From NCBI GenBank assembly GCA_041688815.1, contig JBDNHK010000040.1, positions 1 to 22,321 on the forward strand: a stretch of 22,321 bases of DNA, written 5' to 3'. This stretch comes from Rhabdothermincola_A sp041688815. GTDB taxonomy: Bacteria; Actinomycetota; Acidimicrobiia; Acidimicrobiales; Acidimicrobilacustridaceae. The notes under the pieces are model-generated. The model saw nothing but the letters and a program-made list of their open reading frames with translations, was not told the DNA's origin and made no database searches. How positions within the stretch are numbered: position 1 is the stretch's first letter; the number at the start of each line of letters is the position of its first letter. Position numbers and translations under genes: made by a program. Shown piece by piece: positions 15,273 through 21,618 of this stretch.

Positions 15273-16391
15273 TCAGTCCGGTCGACCCAGGGTTCGCAGG
15301 TGGTGGTAGTGCGAGGCGATCGCCCGGCGGATGCTTGGTTGCACGTGGTACGGCACCCCGTGGTCCCGGCACGTGGCCTCGACCACCGGTGAGATCTCCC
15401 GATACACGGTGTGGGGGAGTCGGGGGAAGAGGTGATGCTCGATCTGGTAGTTGAGGCCGCCCACGTACCAGGTGAGGACCCTGGACACGAGACCGTCCCC
15501 GTGGGCGAAGTTCACCGTCGAACGGGTCTGCCACTCGTGCCACCGAGTCGTCGGCGGCTCGGTGTCGTGGGCGAACTCGGCCTCGACCACCACGTGGGCG
15601 GCCTGGAACACCACCCCCAACAAGATGCCGACCAGGGCGAGCGTGCCTGCGGCGCCGAGCACCACGACCCACCAGGGGTGTAGCAGCGCGGGGATGCCGA
15701 TCATCACGACCACGAACACGATCTTGGTGCCGAGGAGCGTCGCCCAGCTCTTCAGGGTGGGACGGTGGCCGTGGCGGTTCCGGGTGAACGCCTCAGTGGC
15801 CGTGGCCGCAACGTCGGCGACGATCATCGCCACCCCGGTGAAGGCGTACAGCGCCCAGAGGTAAACGTGCTGGAGCCGGTGCCAGGCTCGCCGGGGCTGT
15901 GACGGGGCCAGGCGGGCGAAGGGCTGCAGGGAGATGTCGGAGTCGCGGCCCTCGATGTTCGTCGACGAGTGGTGGGCCAGCACGTGTCCGTCGATCCACC
16001 GTTCGGCGCTGGCGCCCAGGGCGTACATCGACCAGCCCATCCGTCGATTGGCCGAGGTCAGGCGCTTCGACGAGGTCTCGAAAAAGGCGTTGTGGTTGGC
16101 GTCGTGCTGGATGTTGAAGCCCACCGCCGCCATGGCCAGAGCCAACGACACGCAACCGATCACGCCGAGGAACCAGCCCGACGCCAGGACGACGATGACG
16201 TAGGACGCCACGTACCAGGCGGCGACGCACACGGCTTTGCGGTGCAGCCGGGTGAACCCCGCAGTGAGGGCTGCGCCTTCGAGCGCAGCGTCGACCCTCG
16301 TGCTCAGGGCCCGCCCGAAAGGGGCGCCGTGGGCATCTTCGACCGCCGACAGGGGCTCGACAGCGGGGACAACATCAGTCGTGGTGGGCAT
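15273..16391 (-). CDS. Front-end-type membrane fatty acid desaturase
   Basis: This 372-residue integral membrane protein has the three histidine boxes of diiron desaturases: HDANH (96-100), HVLAHH (136-141) and QIEHH (316-320). Gln in place of the first His of box three marks the front-end (delta-5/delta-6, linoleoyl-CoA-type) group. Hydrophobic segments lie near residues 55-92, 176-197 and 222-268. The cytochrome b5 domain fused to eukaryotic front-end enzymes is absent, so electrons must come from a ferredoxin or similar. It inserts a double bond in a lipid-bound or CoA-bound acyl chain; the position is unknown. The start is ATG 16391, where the typical desaturase N-terminus begins; the open frame upstream is Pro/Arg-rich and not credible as protein. 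The upstream region carries a G-rich tract. Confidence 0.9.
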   Translation of the reverse strand: MPTTTDVVPAVEPLSAVEDAHGAPFGRALSTRVDAALEGAALTAGFTRLHRKAVCVAAWYVASYVIVVLASGWFLGVIGCVSLALAMAAVGFNIQHDANHNAFFETSSKRLTSANRRMGWSMYALGASAERWIDGHVLAHHSSTNIEGRDSDISLQPFARLAPSQPRRAWHRLQHVYLWALYAFTGVAMIVADVAATATEAFTRNRHGHRPTLKSWATLLGTKIVFVVVMIGIPALLHPWWVVVLGAAGTLALVGILLGVVFQAAHVVVEAEFAHDTEPPTTRWHEWQTRSTVNFAHGDGLVSRVLTWYVGGLNYQIEHHLFPRLPHTVYREISPVVEATCRDHGVPYHVQPSIRRAIASHYHHLRTLGRPD

Positions 16392-16752
16392 CAGTTCTCT
16401 GGGGTCGGCCCGACGCGGAGATCCACCGGATTGCGGCCCTGCCGGGCCTGGTACCGGTGTCGGCCCTACGCCGGGGGGGTGGGGGGTCGAGGGCCGAGTG
16501 CCCATCCTGGCAGCCCGGACCCGACAAGGTAGAGCGGGGCGACGAACAACGGGGCAGTTGATCTGTGCTGCGGCCACACGGGGTCGATGTCGATCGTCAC
16601 CGTGTTCTCCGGGGGTGCAGCTGAACGTCCCCGGGTCGCGGGGGAACACCCGCCGGAATCGGCCACTCTCGATCTGCACGACCACGGTGGGCTCTTCGTC
16701 GCCGGCCGATTCCGCCCGCTACGGTCGGGCTTCACGCAACCGGGGGTTTCCG
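16392..16752. other. 361-nt gene-free stretch between desaturase and SnoaL remnant
   Basis: No recognisable protein is encoded on either strand. The stretch holds a G-rich tract at 16473-16493 (runs of 7, 6 and 3 G), an 11-bp inverted repeat (16654-16664 and 16704-16714), the candidate promoter of the SnoaL-like gene (TACGGT, 16720-16725) and its ribosome site. It also contains whatever promoter drives the desaturase. Confidence 0.6.
16720..16746 (+). promoter_or_regulatory. Candidate -10 box and Shine-Dalgarno of the SnoaL-like gene
   Basis: TACGGT (16720-16725) is a TAnnnT box, and GGGGG (16742-16746) lies 6 nt before ATG 16753. Their spacing fits a transcript with a leader of about 20 nt. 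Their survival marks ATG 16753 as the original start even though the frame behind it is now broken. Confidence 0.45.
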
Positions 16753-17084
16753 ATGGAGCAGGCATCAGAGGAGATCGCATCGACGAGGTCCGGGCCTTCC
16801 TGGTCGACTCCATGACCGGGATCGAGGACTGGACCTTCCCGGTGGACCACATCTACGTCGAGGGCAACGACGTCGTGGTCAAGTACCGCCAGGTGCTGCC
16901 CGATGGCCGGCAGCAGTCCGGCGTGACCACGCTGATCTACGCCGGTGGGGGCAAGTTCTGCTTCGAGGAGGACGTGCTCAACATGGCTCAGGTCCTCGAG
17001 GATCTCGCCGCCTCGGGGTGGACGCCTCCCGATGGGATGAAGTTCCCCCCCCGCCAGCCCAATCGCGACTTCTCCCGCCCCTGA
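16753..17084 (+). pseudogene. SnoaL-like (NTF2-fold) gene with frame-shifting internal deletion
   Basis: The last 100 or so codons encode the C-terminal two thirds of a SnoaL-like NTF2-fold protein: IDEVRAFLVDSM, EDWTFPVDHIYVEGNDVVVKY, SGVTTLIYAGGGKFCFEEDVLNM. The expected start, with the AELFTDDA-type segment, is absent. ATG 16753, preceded by a good ribosome site, opens MEQASEEIAST as in full-length relatives. That frame stops at 16815, while the homologous part lies in another frame from about 16776. A deletion of roughly 40-60 codons near 16775 that also shifts the frame explains both facts. The downstream frame is open further upstream but only as unlikely peptide. NTF2-fold members are small isomerases, cyclases or hydratases acting on polyketide- or steroid-like compounds; this copy should be dead unless translation restarts internally. 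Confidence 0.65.
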
Positions 17085-17126
17085 CGCTGCCCTGGCCTCA
17101 GCGGGAGGTCCGATCGAGATCGCGGC

Positions 17127-18494
17127 TCAGTCGTCGAGCCTCGACCAGGTGCGGGCCGGGTAGAGCGACACCACCGGGTGGTACAGCCACTCGTCGCGGT
17201 AGGCGCGCCGGGTGAGATATGTGATCACCGCGGCGTCGTCGACGTCGCCCTCGACGATCGACGTGTCCAGCGCTCGTGTCCCCTCGGCACGCGTCCGGGG
17301 CCGGGCGCCCAGGAGTGGGGCCAGCTCGTCACATTCGACGGCGTCGAGTACGAGGCCGTAGCGACGTCGTCGGTCCATGATCCGGATCAGCAATTCGGCG
17401 TCGCTGACTCGCGAGGTGGCGAAGGCGTCGGTGAGGTGAGGGCGCACATCGTGGTCGAGGGAGTACACCGCAGCTTCGGCGAGAACGTCGCATTCGCCCT
17501 CGTCGGTGGGCATCTCGGGCCGCTCGACGGCGATGCCGGCGGCGTCGGCCAGCGATTCGCAGGTGGCCCGGTCGCCCACGTAGCGGTAGCAGAGGAACCA
17601 CGCCAGCGACTCGCGGGGGTGGGCGTTCACGGTGATGTAGTGGATGGGGATCATGCCCCGCACGTTCTGTTGCACCCGGTAGTACTGCGCGGCGAATCGT
17701 GTGTACGGGATGCCCGACTCGGCCTCGTAGAGGTGGAACAGACCGTCGAGGCCGCCCGATGGGTTCCAGAACTCGCGCACGCAGATGTTGCCGATGTCCT
17801 CGAGCGGATCGCCGAAGTGGGCCCACTCCAGATCGATGATGGCGCTCACCCGATCGCCGTCGAACATGAAGTTCACCGGCCCCGTGTCCCCCTGGACGAG
17901 GGAAAGTCGGTGCAGCGTGTCGGGCACGTTGCGGCGCAACCAACTCACGCCGTAGGTGATGAGCGGCTCCCGGTAGTCGTCGAGGAACCCCTTCCACTGC
18001 TTCAGGGCCAGGTCCACGTCGTTGAGCGCAGCTTCGGCGGGCGTCGTCGGCAGGTACGGCATGTGCCGGGCCAGATCGAGCGCGTCGAGGTCGAGGGTGT
18101 GCATGCGCGCGATGACCCGGATGAAGTCCTCCATCACCGCCCGCTGCTGCACCGGGTCGTCGAGCTCGTCGATGTCGGAGCGGCCCCGCACTCGTTCGAA
18201 CAGGGTGCAGCGCAGGGCGTCGTTGCGGCCGTGGACCGCCGGCACGGGGATGTCGGTCGTGGCCAAGGCCTCGATCACCTTGGTTTCGCGCACCAGCGAC
18301 GTCGACGAGTCGGCGGGCACATCATGGCGGTCCAGCCGGAGAAAGCCCTCGAGCACCGAGCCGTCGGGCCGGGTCACGTCGACCACCCATGCTTCTCGCC
18401 GAGCCACGTGCCGCTCGAGGCGCGTCACCTCGCCGCCGCCGGTGTCGGCGACCCACTCGATCATCCCGTCCGGCAAGTCGTGCTTCGTTTCCAT
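17127..18494 (-). CDS. APH-family phosphotransferase with C-terminal extension
   Basis: This 455-residue protein has the aminoglycoside-phosphotransferase/choline-kinase fold at about residues 20-300. The catalytic loop is LVQGDTGPVN, with D203 and N208, and the metal-binding aspartate is D221 in IIDLEWAHFGDP. The usual HGD is QGD here. Bacterial relatives next to acyl-CoA dehydrogenases (ACAD10/11 kinase domain, Pseudomonas LvaA) phosphorylate hydroxyacyl-CoA, so a small-molecule kinase in lipid breakdown is plausible; antibiotic resistance is less so. Some 130 residues beyond the kinase core form an extra helical region of unknown role. The start is clear: AGGGGG (18500-18505, complement) lies 5 nt before ATG 18494. 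It is divergent from the flavoprotein gene at 18572 across 77 nt. Confidence 0.85.
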   Translation of the reverse strand: METKHDLPDGMIEWVADTGGGEVTRLERHVARREAWVVDVTRPDGSVLEGFLRLDRHDVPADSSTSLVRETKVIEALATTDIPVPAVHGRNDALRCTLFERVRGRSDIDELDDPVQQRAVMEDFIRVIARMHTLDLDALDLARHMPYLPTTPAEAALNDVDLALKQWKGFLDDYREPLITYGVSWLRRNVPDTLHRLSLVQGDTGPVNFMFDGDRVSAIIDLEWAHFGDPLEDIGNICVREFWNPSGGLDGLFHLYEAESGIPYTRFAAQYYRVQQNVRGMIPIHYITVNAHPRESLAWFLCYRYVGDRATCESLADAAGIAVERPEMPTDEGECDVLAEAAVYSLDHDVRPHLTDAFATSRVSDAELLIRIMDRRRRYGLVLDAVECDELAPLLGARPRTRAEGTRALDTSIVEGDVDDAAVITYLTRRAYRDEWLYHPVVSLYPARTWSRLDD

Positions 18495-18517
18495 GTGAAC
18501 CCCCTGCCGGCAACGTA

Positions 18518-18529
18518 GTCACCGGTGAC
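18518..18529. promoter_or_regulatory. Palindrome GTCACCGGTGAC in a divergent promoter
   Basis: A perfect 12-bp palindrome lies in the 77-nt gap between the phosphotransferase and flavoprotein starts. The 9-mer ACCGGTGAC recurs at 18548-18556, 27 nt further on, close to three helical turns. The pair could be a two-site operator controlling both genes. Confidence 0.4.
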
Positions 18530-18559
18530 CCCAGCCGTGAACATCGGACCGGTGACGGC

Positions 18560-18566
18560 TACCGAT
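18560..18566 (+). promoter_or_regulatory. Candidate -10 region TACCGAT, leaderless register
   Basis: TACCGAT starts 12 nt before ATG 18572. The last conserved T is one base late compared with strict TAnnnT. No Shine-Dalgarno precedes the ATG. Confidence 0.3.
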
Positions 18567-18571
18567 TCCCC

Positions 18572-19708
18572 ATGTCCTGGACTCCCCTGTTGGAACGAGT
18601 CCGGGCGTTGGCCCCCTTGGTCCAAGGGTCGGCCGACGAGATGGAACACAAGGCCAAGCTCACCGACGACGTCGGCGCGGCGATCCGGGACTCCGGGACG
18701 ATCCACCTGCTCGTGCCACGCGAGTTCGGCGGCGACGAACTGCGCATCGTCGATGCCATCGAGGTCATCGAGGAACTGGCCCGCCAGGACGGCTCGGCCG
18801 GCTGGTCGACCATGGCGGCCTCGGTCAGCACCACGTTCACCGCCATCTACACCAGCGACGACGTCGCCCGGTCGTTGTTCGGCACCGGCCGCAACGCGAT
18901 CCTGGCCGGGCAGCTGGCCCCCATGGGGAGGGCCGTCCCGGACGCAGACGACTACCTGGTCTCCGGCTGCTACCGCTTCGGGTCGGGCTCCGACCAGGCC
19001 ACGCACATGCTCGGTGGGCGCCTCGTCTTCCGCGACTGCGAGATGGTGATGCGCGACAACGGCATGCCCGAGGTCGTGGCCGCCGTCGTGCCCAACGACC
19101 GGGTGGAGTTCCTCGGCAACTGGGACGTCATGGGTCTGTCGGGCACCGCCAGCGTCGACTACGAGATCGCCCCGATCCACGTCGGGCCGGGTGAGGTCTT
19201 CTCCATCTTCACCGAGGTCCCCGAGCGGGGGTCCGACGTGCATCGGTTGGGAGTCATGGTCATCACCGCGGCCGGCCACGCCGGGTGGGCCCTGGGCGTG
19301 GCGCGCCGGGCCCTCGACGAGATCGCCGCCTCGGCCGCCACCAGGGTGCGGATGAGCGACACGCTGCTCGCCGAACAGCAGGTCTTCCAGGTCGGCTACG
19401 CCGAGGCCAGCGTCCGCGCCGCCCGGGCGTTCGTGCTGGAGTCGTTTGCCGCTGTGGAGCAGGAGGCGGCGGAGACCGGTCGTCTTTCCGCCCGGACGAA
19501 CCACCTCACCCGTCTGGCCACCACCTGGGCCACCTCGGTGTGTGCCGACGCGGTGGCCTGGGCCTATCGCGAGGCCGGCACCGATTCGCTGCGCAACCCC
19601 AGCGTGATCGGCCGTTGCTTCCGCGACATGAACGCCGCGACCCAGCACGTCATGGTCGGTCGCAAGACCCTCACCGACGCCGCGGTGAACCTGCCCGTCG
19701 TCGACTGA
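18572..19708 (+). CDS. Acyl-CoA dehydrogenase-fold flavoprotein, HsaA/DszC-like (class D monooxygenase type)
   Basis: This 378-residue protein has the acyl-CoA dehydrogenase fold: an N-terminal helical domain with LLVPREFGGDEL and ELARQDGSAGW, a middle beta domain (SGCYRFGSGSD, GLSGTASVDYE) and a C-terminal helical bundle. The end, RCFRDMNAATQHVMVG, matches the RxxRDxxAxxQH signature of class D flavin monooxygenases such as HsaA and DszC, not the YEG catalytic-glutamate motif of true dehydrogenases. Such enzymes use reduced FMN or FAD from a partner reductase to hydroxylate phenols or oxidise sulfur; HsaA acts in steroid ring breakdown. No partner reductase lies in the window. ATG 18572 gives a normal-length N-terminus. 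It is divergent from the phosphotransferase; a true dehydrogenase partner of that kinase is an alternative reading. Confidence 0.82.
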   Translation: MSWTPLLERVRALAPLVQGSADEMEHKAKLTDDVGAAIRDSGTIHLLVPREFGGDELRIVDAIEVIEELARQDGSAGWSTMAASVSTTFTAIYTSDDVARSLFGTGRNAILAGQLAPMGRAVPDADDYLVSGCYRFGSGSDQATHMLGGRLVFRDCEMVMRDNGMPEVVAAVVPNDRVEFLGNWDVMGLSGTASVDYEIAPIHVGPGEVFSIFTEVPERGSDVHRLGVMVITAAGHAGWALGVARRALDEIAASAATRVRMSDTLLAEQQVFQVGYAEASVRAARAFVLESFAAVEQEAAETGRLSARTNHLTRLATTWATSVCADAVAWAYREAGTDSLRNPSVIGRCFRDMNAATQHVMVGRKTLTDAAVNLPVVD

Positions 19709-19781
19709 ACGCCTCGGGTCGACCAGTATCGGCGCCTCGTTCCTCTCGTGAGCCGCACCAGTGTCATGTGAGACTTCTCCC

Positions 19782-20537
19782 ATGACCGATGCTCCGTCTG
19801 GCCCCCCTCACGCCTATCCGTCGTTCACCCTGGCCGGCTCTGATGTCGTCATCTCGCCGCTCGGGGTGGGCACCTGGGCGTAGGGCGATTCCTCGACGTG
19901 GGGGATGGGCGGGTACGACTCCTCGCTGACCGAGGACACCATCGCCGAGGCCTGGGATGCCAGCGTGGCGGCGGGGGCCACGCTCTTCGACACCGCCGAG
20001 GTGTACGGCAAGGGCGAGAGCGAACGCATCATCGGTCGGTTGCTCGCGTCGCTGCGGGCGTCGTGCGACCGTCTCGGTGTCGAGTCGGTCGATCTGTACC
20101 AGATCCACGGCCCTGTCAGCCTCCGCGGCCACGCGGCGTTGGCCGAGGCCCTGGCCGGCACCCTCGACGCGGGGCTCACCAAGGCGGTCGGGGTGTCGAA
20201 CTACTCGGCGAAGGAGACCCGTTCGATCGACTCCGAGCTGCGCAAGCGTGAGGCGCGTCTCGCCACGAATCAGATCGAGTTCTCGTTGCTGCGCCGGGTG
20301 CGCGAGACCAATGGCCTCATCGCCACCTGTCAGGAGCTCGGGGTCGTGCCGTTGGCGTACTCGCCGACCGGGCAAGGTCGTTTAACGGGCAAGTACTCGG
20401 CCAAGAACGGGGTCTAGGCCGAGGAGAACGCCGGCGCCCTCGGTTGGCGCCTCACCGCTGATGAGGTCGCCGCGCTCGACACAGTTGCTCTCTCGGAGCG
20501 CCGCAGCCTCCAGAACCGCTTCTGGCAACACGGCTGA
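19782..20537 (+). pseudogene. Aldo/keto reductase pseudogene with two in-frame TAG codons and internal deletions
   Basis: A single frame of 252 codons reads as an aldo/keto reductase but has TAG at codon 34 (19881-19883) and codon 212 (20415-20417). The first replaces the Trp of the GTWAWGD motif; the second sits where relatives have a residue just before AEENAGALGW. TGG-to-TAG and CAG-to-TAG transitions would explain both. Segments are also missing. RLLAS (about 20050) joins directly to LRASCDRLG, losing about 30 residues including the catalytic lysine strand. GKYSAKNG then jumps to AEENAGALGW, losing about 50-60 residues before the cofactor-binding end. Asp and Tyr of the active site (FDTAEVYG) and His (YQIHGP) remain. 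Both deletions keep the frame. Intact relatives reduce aldehydes and ketones with NADPH. Confidence 0.88.
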
Positions 20538-20546
20538 ACGCTGGGT

Positions 20547-21536
20547 TCAGGCCGGAACCAGCCCGCGACCCTGGGCGACGAGATGAATGGACCGCAGCCG
20601 GCTGGCGAGGGTGGGGGCCTGATGGGCCAGCATCAGTTCGTCGGCGTCGGCGTGCTGGGCGAAGGCGTCGAGGTAGTCGGCCACCTGCGTCATGGTGCCG
20701 ACGGCTGTGTAGCGCATCATTTCCTGCAACGGCCGCGCTTCGGGAGAGGCCAGGATCGCGTCCGCCTCGTCGTCGGTGAAGCTGCGACCGCGCCCGAAGA
20801 AGAGTGAGACCCGGCCGCGCTTCACGACCCGGTGATTGGCCTCGGCCTCGGCCTCGGTGTCCGCCGCGACGACGTTGGCCCCCGCGATGACCCACGGTTG
20901 GTCGAGCTGCTCGGACGGGCGGAAGTCCCGTCGGTAGATGGCGACGGCCTCTTCGAGTGCGGCGGGAGCGAAGTGCGACGCGAACCCGTAGGGCAGGCCG
21001 AGCGCCGCTGCGAGCGTGGCCCCGTACAACGACGAACCGAGGATGTAGATCGGTACGTGGGTGCCCTTGCCGGGGACGGCATCGACGCCGGGTACGTGGC
21101 TCTCGTCGCCGAGGTAACCCTGCAGTTCCTGAACGTCCTGAGGGAACGTGTCGGCGGCGCGGGGGTCACGGCGCAACGCCCGGCTGGTGGCTTGGTCGCT
21201 GCCCGGGGCGCGACCAACCCCGAGATCGATGCGGCCGGGATGCAGGACTTCGAGGGTGCCGAACTGCTCGGCGATGGTCAGCGGTGCGTGGTTGGGGAGC
21301 ATGATCCCGCCGGCGCCGAGCCGGATGTGATCGGTGTGGGCGGCCACATGGGCAATGAGCACACTCGTGGCCGACGAGGCCACCGCCGCCATGTTGTGGT
21401 GCTCGGCGTACCAGACCCGGCGGTAACCGGAGCGTTCGGCTTCCTGGGCCAGCGCCACGCTGCCGTTGAGGCTGGTTCTGGCTGTCTCGCCTTTCCCGAT
21501 GAGGGCCAGGTCGAGAATCGAGAGCGGTACGGACAC
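20547..21536 (-). CDS. LLM-class (luciferase-like) flavin-dependent oxidoreductase
   Basis: This 329-residue protein is a complete member of the bacterial luciferase-like family, of the alkanal-monooxygenase-like group. It starts VPLSILDLALIGKGETA and contains RVWYAEHHNMA, LGAGGIMLPNHAPL, EQFGTLEVLHPGRIDLGVGRAPG and ILGSSLYGATLAAALGLPYGFASHFAP, all family hallmarks of the FMN-binding TIM barrel. The length equals the normal 330-340. Such proteins oxidise aldehydes, alkanes or sulfonates using reduced FMN from a partner. The GTG start at 21536 has GAAGG upstream on its strand. It is convergent with the aldo/keto reductase pseudogene, with a 9-nt gap. Confidence 0.9.
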   Translation of the reverse strand: MSVPLSILDLALIGKGETARTSLNGSVALAQEAERSGYRRVWYAEHHNMAAVASSATSVLIAHVAAHTDHIRLGAGGIMLPNHAPLTIAEQFGTLEVLHPGRIDLGVGRAPGSDQATSRALRRDPRAADTFPQDVQELQGYLGDESHVPGVDAVPGKGTHVPIYILGSSLYGATLAAALGLPYGFASHFAPAALEEAVAIYRRDFRPSEQLDQPWVIAGANVVAADTEAEAEANHRVVKRGRVSLFFGRGRSFTDDEADAILASPEARPLQEMMRYTAVGTMTQVADYLDAFAQHADADELMLAHQAPTLASRLRSIHLVAQGRGLVPA

Positions 21537-21618
21537 GGTCGTGGCCTTCGGGAGGAGGATTCGATGGACGTCAGGGGGAGGGTGGGGTCACCCCAGTGGC
21601 TCAGTTTCGCAGCCTTGG

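Noticed and set aside
16392..16685. N-terminal extension of the desaturase
   Set aside because: The extra residues are Pro/Arg-rich without membrane or enzyme features; the family N-terminus fits ATG 16391.
17178..19783. Two long antisense frames (446 codons plus strand opposite the kinase, 440 codons minus strand opposite the flavoprotein)
   Set aside because: Both lie opposite genes with recognisable catalytic motifs and have no recognisable domain themselves.
19881..20417. TAG read as a sense codon (amber suppression or pyrrolysine) in the aldo/keto reductase
   Set aside because: The gene also lacks the catalytic lysine block and another conserved block, and one apparently intact gene (908-1249) ends in TAG. 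Decay is simpler.
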